NCBI GenBank assembly: GCA_910574455.1
Contig: CAJSYZ010000010.1
Span: 1,640,770 to 1,704,769 of the forward strand
Origin: Trichaptum fuscoviolaceum
Lineage: Eukaryota; Basidiomycota; Agaricomycetes; Hymenochaetales; Trichaptaceae
Direction: 5' to 3'
Length of the DNA stretch: 64,000 nt
Under the pieces are notes generated by a model that worked only from the letters and a program-made list of their open reading frames with translations, made no database searches and was not told where the DNA came from. Below, piece by piece: positions 26,098-37,205 of the stretch (positions are counted from its first letter, which is position 1; each line of letters begins with the position of its first letter). Position numbers and translations under genes: made by a program.

Positions 26098-26303
26098 CCA
26101 TCCGTCTGGAAGGAATGCGGGTATGGAACATTCACCGCTCTCGCGATCCTTGCCGAGAAGCAACCAAATAAATTTGCGAGGTTGAGAAAACTATCGCCCA
26201 CTTTCTGCCCATCTATCTTTCGCATTCGTTGTAAATTCATTCGATCTATCTATCTTGCGTTCTTGCTCTGCTCAACTTATACTTTGGTTGTACTTCATCG
26301 TCA

Positions 26304-28869
26304 ATGGCGACCCGCTCTCGTCTAACTCGAAGCAGGGCACACTCGGAGTCAGTAGTCTCTGCTTCATCTGCAGGCCCCAGTGCCCCCTCCAAGTCGATTG
26401 GCACATACTCTGCGACACCTCCGTCGAGTTATCGGGGAATACGATACGCTGAACACACCCGTGTTCAGGAGGCAAAGGCCTCAACATTCAAGTGCGTTAT
26501 ATTCATGATGACTTCGCGGAAGGTCTGCTGAAAGCTGTCTCTTTGCTCTGTGTAGGTCGCCGGAATTGGCCATCACTATATACAGCCCTTCTGCACGGAT
26601 AATTCGCAGAGAAGCAGAACCAGATATCTCGCTGCCAATATTCGGGGACAACGACCATGTAGCAGGCAGCGTTGCGCTCGATCCCCAAAATTGTGCGGCT
26701 GAATCTGGCAGACTCACTATCACGGTATGTAGTGTTCAGTGCCAGCGTCAATCTTCGATCAATCATTGCTTCTTTGACGTTTTTATTGACACTTAATTTC
26801 ACAGATTGAAGGCGTCTTCGAGTACATATCTCCCATGTCGGCCACGAAGGCAGGACCTAGTCAAATCACGCCGGGCAAACATCGCCATGTTTTCTACCAA
26901 GACTCCGCGGTCATTCCATTACACACCGCTTCTGAGCCTCCGTCGCGTCCTACCTTCCGTTCAGCCATTGCTACGTTCGGACGACGTGCCAGGTCCGGAG
27001 AGCATGTCTTGAAGAAGGCGCGGTCAATGGAAGCAGGTATGCTCGCAGGCACATCGGGATCAAATCCTCGATCGTCTTCCCCGACAGCTACTTGGTCTGA
27101 CGCTTCCGAACCCTCGTCTTCTCCATGTTCGAGTCCGAAGATCTTCAATTTTGAGTTCGAACTTCCCAAAGGGGGGCATAGAGGAGACGAACTACCCCCG
27201 ACTTTTTCATCTTCGAATGTCGTTTCGGCAGGTGTGCGGGGACGAGTATACGCTGAGAATGCCGATGTCAAGTACCGAGTTCGTGCCATATGGGAAGCAC
27301 TTGACGGCACTAACGTACAAGCCCAGTAAGTCAAATTTCGTCTACACGTACTTCTTTCTGTTTCCTGCCTGCAATGCATCTACCTAGACCCTTTCTGTGA
27401 TCCTGCTTATTTTCCCACATTTCAGCATCGAATAATGCACCATATTTGCCATATCTTTACTCCATAGCGACCACCTTTCCCTAGCACCGGAACCTTTCTA
27501 CTACTTTGCTGCTTCTGGATAATTTGTGTTTAATTCGCTTACTAAATGTTGCTCTTCTAGGCTGGAAGCGCCGATCCTCTTTCAACCGGATACCGACTTT
27601 CAATCACTTGATGGGCTAGCGCTACCCCCGCAATCGTGGTCCGAAACGCCTCTTTCGAAAGTTGACGGGGTGCCGGTCGAGTGTGCCGTAAGTGTGCTGA
27701 AGCGAATTTCCTTGATGAAAGATTGCTGACTTCCATTCCTTTGCATTTCATATTGTCCATGCAATCTTATGATCACCGCCTCCCAATCTATGGAATTATC
27801 CCACCAGATTACGATGCCTGATCCAGCAACTTTCTCGCGAAAATCCTCAATTCCCTATTTTGTCGTGTTCACCACAACACCCCGCTCGCGTAGTCTAGCT
27901 GCGGAGATTATGGCGGACGCGACGATTGCTGTATCTCTCGTGCGCCGTGTGGGTTTCGATAAGCCGAATCCGGGCTTTGCTATGAGTGGCCCTGCATCCT
28001 CGACCAGCGGAAGCAAGGGTAAGGCGAAGGAGTCGAGCGGGAGCGGGTTCAACTTTGGTGCAAGTATGCGCAGTGTCAGCTCTTCGGCGGACTTGAGGAG
28101 CCTACGACGAAAGGCGAGCTTCAACCGAGGCCTTGTACCTCCGATGCCGAGGTTGGATACGTCTGTATCCGTCACTTCGTCATCGTCTTCTCAACCGTCG
28201 TCCCCGTCCTCGCCATCGTCCACTACCGCAACCTCTTCAAATCATTCCCATACTGTTCCAGAGACACCTCGAGAAAAGTCCAGGGAGCGCACGTACTCGC
28301 ATGGCGGCCGTCTATTCAAACGCGTCGTGAAGAGTGCCCCGCCGATCTTGAGCAGCTTCCGCCTCTCCAAAGCAGTCGACTCAGACTCCGACGGGGCTAA
28401 TCAGGATGTCATATGGCTGAGGCCTTCTGGTCCCGGATCGGCGGAGAAGCCCTTGCCCACGATCCCCCAGGAAGGAGACTACGCTGAAAACAGGAACAAG
28501 ACGACGCTGTCGATTGCTCCCGGGGCGACGACTATCCATCTCACGGACTCGAGGACGTTGCACACGGATGTATCGGTCGGGTTCCCGAAACGGCCTAAGG
28601 GCCGCGCGAAAGCACCCGGCTCGCACCCATCGCTTGATACAGTGAGCGCCTTGCCCGACGGCTTGTACAAAGGAAGCATACCGCTCCAGAGGGGCTGGTT
28701 CCCGTCCGTCAAATGGAAGGCGTTGTCCATAGAGGTGTGTACCTGCTTCTCACTACGGCACTCTTCCGATTACTGATCCTGACCGTTCCTTTCACAGTAT
28801 TTCCTCCAAGTTTCGGTGATATTTGATAACACAGAGTTCAAGGGACAAGTACCCTTGAGGGTTCACTGA
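26304..28869 (+). CDS. Arrestin-like (alpha-arrestin N-domain) protein
   Basis: The start at 26304 (MATRSRLTRSRAHSE) leads through exons to the arrestin-fold strands SPELAITIYSPSARIIRREAE, HVAGSVALDPQNC and SGRLTITIEGVFEYIS, the usual alpha-arrestin beginning where the second strand defines a glycine-flanked loop before an aromatic. A long Ser/Pro/Arg-rich insert (26830-27150) is followed by FEFELPKGG, RGRVYAENADVKYRVRAIWE, LPPQSWSETPLSKVDGV and PYFVVFTTTPRSRSLAAEI. A second disordered Ser-rich insert occupies 28000-28330. The final exon joins SVKWKALSIE to YFLQVSVIFDNTEFKGQ, ending at 28869. In fungi such proteins act as adaptors for ubiquitin ligases in endocytosis of plasma-membrane transporters; no PPxY motif was noticed here, so ligase binding is uncertain. 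The N-domain match is clear; the C-domain looks reduced. Confidence 0.75.
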
Positions 28870-30176
28870 TGGTCTTATGCGTTTCTTGTTCATGATATTA
28901 TTATCAACTTCGACAAACAAAAGCTACGTTCATTTTCTTTTGTTTCCTCTTCTTTTTCGATAAGCGTTCGAAAGTGTCAGTGCGACCAGTCCGGACATAC
29001 TATTCTTAAATTATCACATAAACATCTTCCGCCCAATCTTCCTAAAATCGCGCTCCCTTATACCATACCATTCACCATTGTCCCGGATTGCGGACTTTGG
29101 GATGTTGCATATGCTTTCGACTTTCTGTATATGATTTTAAAGGAGGCTGGAATCACCCTGTAAAGCGTAAGTACATTGCGCAAAATATGTAGCTATTATG
29201 CCATTTAGTATTCAGTGCTGATAGAATTGATTAAAAATTACAATATCTATCATCGAATCCCTCATACATTGTAGACTTCGATGACGAAAATAATAGCTGG
29301 TTCTCGCCGAATGCATCAGTACTAGATCACGTGCTCGAAGACGCGCTTCGTCGACATGAAGCGTGGGAGAATCTATCGAATACTATGTAGGTTCCATCTC
29401 AGTTCGTTAGTGCGCTCTTATTAACCTTGTAGAGCAACGAGCTAGTCAATTTCATATGACGGCCATTTCATACATAATGGATAGGCTTATAATAAGTAAT
29501 GCGAGCTTGTGCAAAGTGCATCGCCAGCATTCCTCTCTTTCTTCCGACCACCATCGCCACCGATTCAATTGATTTCGGTAGAAACCTCACTGAACTCTGA
29601 CAAAAGAACTTGTCTAATGGTTGACCAGACATACCAACTTACATCGATGATTGTATTATATGGATTATCTCAACTAAACAATACTTCGCAACTTCGTAAG
29701 TTGAATTTAGTTAGACAATTCGGACAGCTTGACCATCATTTCTCTCGTCTTCTCCCCCTCCTCCTGGAAAACCGTCTATACGGACGATCTGACTGCATGT
29801 GCTTCATACTACCCAACCAAAAGCATTGACCCATCTGCAAGCTTTCCAGACAATGTTCAGTTTAATTATGTAATCGAATTTTTGTCACCGGCCGGTCCAC
29901 CACTCTTTTCCTTCAGTTCGATTTCCTGAAACTCCTATGGCAATTGTTCACTGTTCGGTATTTGAAACATGTCTTACAATCTTGCATGCTGCCCCTGCAT
30001 GGACAAGATTTACGACTGAACAGCATCCGAGCATCAGATGTCGTCGCAATTGGCCTTGCCGCCGGTTTCTCACTGGCATTCGATGATGGGCTAGGCACGG
30101 TGAAAGCAGTAAGCGGAGCCCGTATTATTGCGTTTCTTCTCAGCTCTTAGCTGGTTCTTTATCTATCATATCCACC
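28870..30176. other. Intergenic region with short coding-like segments
   Basis: Two + strand segments look protein-like. The first, about 28975-29160, reads CGLWDVAYAFDFLYMILKEA in one frame. The second, 29276-29390 after a TTGTAG acceptor, reads HFDDENNSWFSPNAS and LDHVLEDALRRHEAWENL. A GTAAGT at 29167 can join them, but only in a different frame of the first segment, so no consistent gene model results. They may be remnants of a small gene. The rest up to the P450 start shows nothing supportable. Confidence 0.4.
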
Positions 30177-32491
30177 ATGTCTGCTTCTCAAGAGGGACCG
30201 ACCGGGCTTTGGGACTTACTGGACATGAAGACGAGTGTCTTGGGCGTTGTTGCAGCCTACGCAGCTTGGCGCGTGTACGTGGTCGTCAATGGTCTGAGGG
30301 TGCGTCCTGCCACGTATGTGTCGAGGGCCTTGAAAGCTTATCTTTGTCGTTCGCTAGGGTCTCGGTGGCATACCAAGAGTACATTCTGCAGTCGAGCCAT
30401 TCTCTCTTTTCGGTGCAACTCTGCCTGTGTCATCTTGGAATCTCGGGATAAACTTCCAATGGACGAAACGACGCACCTGTATGTCGCATAACTTCAGAGT
30501 TTGACATTGATGACAAACCTCATTGCTGCAGTATACCGCGAGTTAGACTCGATAGTCATTGTTCCGTATTTATGGGGTACACCAAGGATTTGGACGGGTA
30601 ACCTTGACGTTGCTCGCCAAGTGATTGCTGCTGGTCCTGGGGCTGCGTGGTTTAAGCCACAGGAATACAGCCAGGCGCTTTTGTCAGTCTTCGTCGATTT
30701 CCATTTCGGAGCGCTCTGTATTGATGATGGTCTATAGGCTATGGGGCATGAACCTCGCGGGTGCTGACCACAACGAAATTTGGCGGCGCCATAGAAGGAT
30801 CATGGGTCCGGCTTTCAACAATAAGACGTACGTCAATTTGAGTGACTTCGATTGGAAATAAGTCTAACATCCATCTCGTCTTTAGCTATGCGCTTGTCTG
30901 GGATGAGACCATGCGTATCTACAAATCTATGGTTAACGAGGAAGGATGGATAAAGAAAGCATCCGTAGATATACCCGTGATTCAGACCTATACCTTTAAG
31001 TTCGCACTATTTATTATTGCTGGGTGTGGTTTTGGTCTTCCTTTCGAATGGAACGAGCCTCCTCAGGGTGTAGATGGCAAGATGAGTCTACAGGAGGCCT
31101 TGCGTATAACATCAGAGTGGAACTTCCCCCGGACGACGTTACCGAAATGGTTCTGGAAGCTACCTATCGCTAAGTATGTTTCCTCTATCATCACTAAAGT
31201 CTAAGCAATAGCGATCTAATCATTTTCTTTGAAGGTACCGCTACATCGACTCCGCGTACCAGACTCTTGACTCATTCATGAAGAATCAAGTGCGGCTACG
31301 GAAAGCAGAAATTAGAAAGGAACTGGTGGAGAATGGAGGCGAGGATATCCATCGTAGCGACGTTTTCTCGCGATTGGTGCTGGCAAACGAGTCGGAGACG
31401 GAGAAGCTGCCTTTGGACGATCAGGAACTCGTAAGTACTCCCATAATACCCGCAAGATTTGTTTTCTATCACAGCGTGGTAGATTGGAAACACTTTCGTG
31501 CTACTCTTCGCCGGCCATGGTAAGTACACATACATGAGCGTACTCTAGCAGAGATGACATTGATAATCTAACTACGACTTTTTTAGAAACGACGGGACAT
31601 ACCCTCGCTGGAACTCTAGGTTTCCTTGGTATTTATCAAGAAGAACAAGATATCGTACACGAACAGATAGTCAGCGTCCTTGGGAATGATAGGGAGCCGG
31701 TATGTTCTTCCAGCATACAGATCACGCCCTTTTATCAATTTGATAGACGTAATGCTAATGAATCATGGTATCCTGGTAAAATATATAGACGTTTGAAGAC
31801 TACTCCGCGCTATACAAGGTGTTAGCCGCGTTTTATGAGGCTCTTCGACTTATTCGTGTGTTTCTTGAAATTAAGAACCATTTGCATAATATTATTCATA
31901 CTGTCTTGTTTACAGCCGCTGGCTCGGTGATGATTCGCGAGGCAGCTAAGGACACTATCCTTACTGTGCCCAATGCGACAGACAAGGAGGGTGCACAGGA
32001 GATACCGATTACTAAAGGGACTATTGTATGCTTCCTTTCTCTCCTCATTAATTGAAACTTTATTAACATAATAATTCACAGGCCTTGGTGGATATGGTTG
32101 GAATTCGTAAGTTTCCACTGAGGAGAAACCACATCTAGGGCTCATGGTCATGTTCACAGAATATAATCCGCGCTATTTCCCCGATCCTCATCAGTATAAG
32201 CCCTCTCGGTGGTACGGTCAGGAGACCGGTGGTGCACCCGACTCGTTCACGGCCTTCAGCGTCGGTCCGCGCGCGTGCATCGGTAGGAAGTTCGCTGCTG
32301 TCGAGGCCGTGTGCTGGCTTGCGATGCTCCTTCGAGACTTCAAGGTCGAGGTCCCTTCGCAGCCGGGCGAAACGAGGGAGGAGACGCGTGAGCGGGTGAT
32401 GCAGGCGCAGATGATTATGACACTTAGTGTGGGCAATGTGCCGATCCGCCTTATTAGGAGGGCTGGATCTTCGAAGCGGGAGAAAGCTTAA
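30177..32491 (+). CDS. Cytochrome P450 monooxygenase
   Basis: This multi-exon gene starts at 30177 (MSASQEGPTGLWDLLD) with one N-terminal hydrophobic membrane segment (VLGVVAAYAAWRVYVVV). It carries the P450 hallmarks: a C-helix WRRHRRIMGPAFNN, the I-helix oxygen-binding motif AGHETTGHT split by an intron near 31518 (FVLLFAGH joined to ETTGHTLAGTLGFL), ExxR as EALR near 31835, the PERF-like segment YPDPHQYKPSRWYG form (FPDPHQYKPSRW), and the heme-binding FSVGPRACIGRKFA near 32256-32298 with the Cys ligand intact. The expected location is the ER membrane, using a P450 reductase. The substrate is unknown and no terpene synthase, PKS or NRPS gene is nearby, so it is not evidently part of a secondary-metabolite cluster. 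The CYP family was not assigned. Confidence 0.93.
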
Positions 32492-32604
32492 GCTTTACAT
32501 ATGCACCTCACAAACACGTCTCTGTTTATACATCGATTGTGTTTATTGACATTCAAAATATTAGTGACAGCCATAAGCAAACGTGAACCAAAACCGACCT
32601 GATA

Positions 32605-32629
32605 CCCCCCCCCCCCCCCCCCCCCCCCC
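32605..32629. repeat. Homopolymer C25 tract
   Basis: A run of 25 C lies in the 270-base gap between the convergent stops of the P450 and the first F-box-like gene. It is the longest single-base run in the window. Its exact length is likely unstable or uncertain in sequencing. Confidence 0.9.
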
Positions 32630-32760
32630 GCCATCGATCGTGCTGTCGCCTCGAATTTATGCGCATTCACCCTGCATCTGAGAAGCGACTACAGAAACGT
32701 TGTGTGCAGTCGAATACACAATGTGTTCCTTTGAGATTACTGTGGTGATATGATGGGGCT

Positions 32761-33906
32761 TCAAAGAATGATGGATCCTGATCCGATCTGAGACCTGATG
32801 TTTCGCCTTGAGCAAGCATCTTTAACTCGCCGCCCGACTTCTCTGGGGCAGACCGTGATGCGAACGAGGATAAGGGCGGGAAACTTGTCTGATTGCTCAA
32901 GACAATTGACCAGACTCTCCACTGGAGACACTTCTGCATTGACGTGTGCAAAAGTCAAGCATCTGAGATGTGGAAGGTCCGATAGGAAGCTTATGTCTAG
33001 GTCCATACCAAGTACATGTAGTCCCCGAAGGCATTTGAGCGAAGAAAATGCCTTATTAATCCGCAGGTGAGCTGCTTGATCCCTTTTAATGTTCAGTTTG
33101 AGACAAGTAAGGGTTGTTGACCATGCATTGAAACAATCACACAGAGCATCTAACGTCGCGCTGCCTGTGATGCGTTCATCGTCGAATATGAGGGTTTGAA
33201 GCTTTGGACAGAGGGTAGAGAACCGAGTTGCCTTGAATATAGATGGAGTAGGAGAGGGTACCCCGGTCCACCAAGCCCCCCGCACCTCAATTCTTTTAAG
33301 CTTTGGCCAGTTCTGCATCAGCTCCAATATTTGTAACGTGATACTCTGTGAATAAATGTAGAAAGAGATGAGCATTTTCTCTTTCAGCGCTGCAAGGACA
33401 GCAGTAGCCTCATTTTGGTGGAAGTCACGGATCCCCACGTGTTCTAAGTTCGGGCACAGCTGGAGGATACGGATGTGCGTCTTGGTGCATTCAGGGGACT
33501 TGATGACCTCCTGCGTCTCCATACCCAGGTTCAGTTCCTCAACCAGACCAGCCAGTCGCGCGTTCATTTCTAGCGTAGCGAGCAGGTCCTCAGCGATTTC
33601 CCTCTCGTTTCGATTGACGATAGGTTTTGATGATTCTTGGACGCATGGTAATCCCTCGTCGAGAGGCTCGCCTTCGATGTGCGAGATGCGGTGCAGAAAC
33701 TTGCTACCAATGGATATGGATTGGTATAGATATTTTTCCGCTAGCGGGTAGCACGCCTTACAAACTCGGAGAAGGGGGACTAGATACCACCGAGGGAGAA
33801 GCACGGTTGATTTCAATGCGTTTCCTCCCAGCGTAGTATCCGTATATTCTGATACGACGTTGTGAATGATAATATCCCAGATTTCGTAGGGTACTAGGTG
33901 GATCAT
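32761..33906 (-). CDS. F-box-like protein with leucine-rich C-terminal region (paralogue 1)
   Basis: This is a single-exon frame. The chosen start at 33906 (MIHLVPYEIWDIIIHNVVSE) is the one conserved with the neighbour paralogue, though the frame is open to 34056. The N-terminal 50 residues resemble an F-box (LPxEIxxxII, then LLPRWYLVPLLRVCKACYPL and AEKYLYQSISI), which in Agaricomycetes typically heads proteins with irregular leucine-rich repeats. Repeats follow: LCPNLEHVGIRDFH, LELMQNWPKLKRIEV, LCPKLQTLIFDDE and LPHLRCLTFAHV. Such proteins usually act as substrate adaptors of SCF ubiquitin ligases; target unknown. The sequence is closely similar to the next gene (34374-35528) over its length, pointing to tandem duplication. 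Confidence 0.75.
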   Translation of the reverse strand: MIHLVPYEIWDIIIHNVVSEYTDTTLGGNALKSTVLLPRWYLVPLLRVCKACYPLAEKYLYQSISIGSKFLHRISHIEGEPLDEGLPCVQESSKPIVNRNEREIAEDLLATLEMNARLAGLVEELNLGMETQEVIKSPECTKTHIRILQLCPNLEHVGIRDFHQNEATAVLAALKEKMLISFYIYSQSITLQILELMQNWPKLKRIEVRGAWWTGVPSPTPSIFKATRFSTLCPKLQTLIFDDERITGSATLDALCDCFNAWSTTLTCLKLNIKRDQAAHLRINKAFSSLKCLRGLHVLGMDLDISFLSDLPHLRCLTFAHVNAEVSPVESLVNCLEQSDKFPALILVRITVCPREVGRRVKDACSRRNIRSQIGSGSIIL

Positions 33907-34373
33907 TGTAGCCGAAGTATGGCCCAGTGAAGGCAGTTCCGGGTTTATTCCTGAGGAAAGATGACTTTCCAGTTCAAAAATTTGAGTGTGGTCCATCGGT
34001 CGTATGTATCGACACTGAAAAAGTCGATGTGGAGAGCAATACAATCGGAAGGACACACTTCAAGTTGGCAAAGACAGAGAGCAAACGTGTCCCAGAGATA
34101 GTATATACTGCCAGTGTTAGTATTACGTAACTTGAAGTATAATTTTGACATTTGCACTATTTTTCTCTACATCGTCTACTTTTGAAAAAGGTTGGAAAGA
34201 ATCTTTTAAACTATAATGACGCCCTTTCATAGGTGAATCTTTTGCCTCAGACAGATTTCCATTAGCCCATGGGTTTCATCCGTAGTCGAACAAACATTGG
34301 TGTTTCTTGAAGGGAACAAAACAACAAGGAGAGGTCTGACTCTCGTCCTCTTACACGAACTTGAAATCGGAGA
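33907..34373. other. Spacer between the two F-box-like paralogues
   Basis: These 467 bases hold the promoter of paralogue 1 and the 3' end of paralogue 2. The frame of paralogue 1 stays open for 50 codons upstream of the chosen start, but that stretch has no counterpart in paralogue 2. No other gene is visible. Confidence 0.45.
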
Positions 34374-35528
34374 CTAGGTCATTGTTGAAGTAGAGAACTG
34401 GTCCGTGTCGTTCGGTATCCTGATATTCCGTCCGGAACAAACATCATGAAGTTGACTGTAAATTTCTAAACTGCCGCAGTGAAACGTGCCGCCAAACATG
34501 TTGAGAGCGGGAAACTTGTTCAGATCCTCTAGCAAAATGGCCAGACTTTCCAATTGCTTGTCGGACCCATCGAGTGCCAGAATCTTAAGGTGTGGAAGGT
34601 CTGATATGAGGCTCGTATCCAGTTCCATTCCGTATACATGTAGCTCTATAAGTTGTTTTAAAGAGGGGAGCGCCTTGTTGAAATGTTGATTGACTGGTCG
34701 ATTATTTCCCATGCTCAGTTTGAGACAGGTGAGGGATGATGACCATGTGTTGAAATATTTGCTTAAAGCAGATAGCATTGTGTCGTCTGTAACATTTTCG
34801 TCGTTGAGGATGAGTGTATGGAGGGCAGGACATAAGGTAGGAACCCAAGTTGCGTCGAATGTCAATGAACCTATGTCGAAGCCAGGACTACACCATTGCT
34901 CCGATACGTCGATACGGCGGAGATTCGGCCAGTTCTGCATCAGCTTCAAGATGCGGGATGAGTCGAGACATGAGTCCCAATGAGATGCGTAGAAAGAGAC
35001 AAGCGATTTCTCTTTCAGCGCCGCATACAACGCATCGCCCTCGCTACGGTCGGGATCACGGATCCACACATGTTCCACGTTCGGGCAGAGCTGGACGATG
35101 CGAATGCAAATCCGTGTAAGCTCCGGGTTCGAGGGTTCCGCCCAAGACTCAGAGTCGATACCCAGCCTCAGCTCCTTCACCAGAGCAGCCAGTCGCGCAT
35201 TTCGTTCAATCGTGGCTATAAGGTCCTCAGCAATTTTCCTTCCGCTTCTATTGGTATCCATTGTCGATGATTCTCGCATACGCGTCGATTCCCGGTCGGT
35301 AGGTTTGTCTTCGATCTGCGAAATGCGGTGCGGAAACTTGTCGCCGACAGATATAGATTGATACAAGTACGTTTCGACGAACGGATACCATTCCTTACAA
35401 ACACGAAGAAGCGAGACAAGGAGCCAGCGAGGCAAAAGAACCTCTTTATAGCCCTCGCCCGTAGCGCCATATTCCGATATCATGATTTCAATGATAATCC
35501 CCAGAATTTCAAGAGGTAAATGGACCAT
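34374..35528 (-). CDS. F-box-like protein with leucine-rich C-terminal region (paralogue 2)
   Basis: This single-exon frame starts at 35528 (MVHLPLEILGIIIEIMISEY), matching the chosen start of paralogue 1. Parallel segments run in the same order: LLPRWLLVSLLRVCKEWYPF, ETYLYQSISVGDKFPHRISQ, IAEDLIATIERNARLAALVKEL, LCPNVEHVWIRD, LMQNWPNLRRIDV, LCPALHTLILNDENVTD and LPHLKILALDG. The two proteins align along the full length, with most change in the loop after the F-box-like part. The likely role is an SCF-type adaptor, by family inference. It is transcribed divergently from the syntaxin gene, 334 bases apart. Confidence 0.75.
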   Translation of the reverse strand: MVHLPLEILGIIIEIMISEYGATGEGYKEVLLPRWLLVSLLRVCKEWYPFVETYLYQSISVGDKFPHRISQIEDKPTDRESTRMRESSTMDTNRSGRKIAEDLIATIERNARLAALVKELRLGIDSESWAEPSNPELTRICIRIVQLCPNVEHVWIRDPDRSEGDALYAALKEKSLVSFYASHWDSCLDSSRILKLMQNWPNLRRIDVSEQWCSPGFDIGSLTFDATWVPTLCPALHTLILNDENVTDDTMLSALSKYFNTWSSSLTCLKLSMGNNRPVNQHFNKALPSLKQLIELHVYGMELDTSLISDLPHLKILALDGSDKQLESLAILLEDLNKFPALNMFGGTFHCGSLEIYSQLHDVCSGRNIRIPNDTDQFSTSTMT

Positions 35529-35862
35529 TATGATGAATGATTGAACTTCAGAGAGACAGAGAATGATGTAGAGTCGGAGCAACTATGAGTTACCGCTGTT
35601 GTGAAACAGGTAGAGTGTTGCACTAGTAAGTACCCAACACCGGTGGGGGTAAGAGGAGGAACTTGAAGGCATGCCATTTGTAGTTCCAAATACCATTTAC
35701 CATTACGTACACAGCCTTACACTGGCAATCATGGTGGACGACTCTAACAGTAACTGCAGCTCACTGTGTAGTGTGCACTCAATCTTGTCGTGTATAAAGT
35801 CTATCATCCTCTATACTGGATTAACACCAAACTGCGCTTGACCATCTCCTCATTGAACACAA
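35529..35862. promoter_or_regulatory. Divergent promoter, F-box-like paralogue 2 / SNARE gene
   Basis: This 334-base region separates two divergent start codons. A TATAAA (TGTATAAAGT near 35791) lies about 70 bases before the SNARE start, at a plausible TATA distance. Nothing coding is visible. Confidence 0.4.
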
Positions 35863-37205
35863 ATGTCGACTGACCCATACGATGTAGTCCAGTCGGAGAT
35901 TCAGTCAACTCTCGCGAGCGCGGGGACATTGTTGTCGAGTTATAAACGGATACGGAGTACGGCCAGGGAAAACAGCGAGGAAGTTATGTATGCGAGAAAT
36001 GAGGTGCGTATTTGATTTGATTGGCTTACTATGGTGCGATGCTGAATGGCGACGTGAAACGGTGCAGTTGAAAGCTGCGCTCTCTACGTTGGAAGCGGAT
36101 TTGGAAGACTTGGAGGAGAGTGTCCGGTGCGTCTCTGGACTTTATGACTATCTTCTTGCTCAAATAATATAATACCTGCTTAGAGTGGTCGAGCAAACTG
36201 GTGCACGCGTGTTCGGGTTAGACGATGCGGAGTTGCAAACACGTCGGCGGTACGTTCGGGATGTACGGAGAGAGCTAGAGGTACGCCTTCTACGCCCCCT
36301 CCCCTAATTCATCCATCTGCTTTCGTTTGTCGGAATGTGGAGAACTCATGCGTACGCGACGTGCATTCGTCAAGGACTAGAACATGCGCGCGGAGGTAGC
36401 ATCTTCTCAAGTAAGCTCCTTTTCCTCGACTTAGAGCAATTGAACAGGGATTCATTATCAATGTAGAATGTGTCGATGTCGTATGGATCGAGACAGGCTG
36501 CTGGCGCTCGAAGTCCACGACCTGAGGACGATGGTCGACATGAAGACGACCAGGCTGCTTGGAGTCGGATGGAACAGCAAGTGAGTTATTGCTACTGTAT
36601 GTAACGCGGTATATAAAGATGCTTATTGTTTGTGTCCGTTCGTAAAGATGATAATGCAGGAGCAGGATAAGACCATCGACTCGATAACAGGTACTGTTGC
36701 AGTACTGACGGAACAGGCAGGCTTGATGGGCCAGGAAATCGAGGAGCATATGGAGTGCGTTTTTACATTTGATTCTTTTCATGTCTCCCCATTGCTATTT
36801 TGTGTCTCCCCGTTCCCTACATATTGCGCCCCATACACATACCATGTGTTGCACTTTTTGCCAGTCCACATTCTGACATTTGAGGATACTGACGTGCATT
36901 GCCTCCCACCAATTCCTTCTGACAGGATGCTGGATGACCTAGAAGCAAACGTCGACAGCACAGGCTCGAAGCTACAGAAGAATCTAAAGCGGCTAAAACA
37001 GTTTGTGCGTGAGACCGAAGGTTAGTTCAGTCCTTTCTCCCATCTCCGTCCCTCGAGTTGAATGTAACTAATTTTACCTCTCTCACTCCCCATGAATCGC
37101 GGAATATCTGCCGTCCATTTGATCACAGAAACGAAATCGGGCTGGTGTATCGGCATTCTGGTTGTGATACTTATGGTCCTGTTACTCATGGTGATCCTTG
37201 TATGA
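35863..37205 (+). CDS. Tlg1/syntaxin-6-type t-SNARE
   Basis: The start at 35863 reads MSTDPYDVVQSEIQSTLASA, the syntaxin-6/10 N-terminal helix. Exons follow with LKAALSTLEADLEDLEESVR, VFGLDDAELQTRRRYVRDV and RRELENMRAEVASSQ. The SNARE motif spans MIMQEQDKTIDSITGTVAVL to MLDDLEANVDSTGSKLQKNL, with Gln in the zero layer expected in this segment (TEQAGLMGQEI). The last exon (acceptor before AAACGAAATCGGGC) gives TKSGWCIGILVVILMVLLLM, a C-terminal membrane anchor ending at 37205. Family members act in endosome-to-trans-Golgi traffic, a pathway that also uses the HOPS/CORVET factors such as VPS16 encoded at 16-19 kb, but the genes are not adjacent and no link is implied. Confidence 0.88.

Noticed and set aside
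30177..32491. Secondary-metabolite gene cluster around the P450
   Set aside because: Neighbours are an arrestin-like gene and F-box-like genes; no backbone enzyme, transporter or regulator typical of such clusters is within the window.
36309..36782. 157-codon frame antisense to the SNARE gene
   Set aside because: It covers introns and exons of the clearly recognised Tlg1/syntaxin-6 homologue on the other strand.
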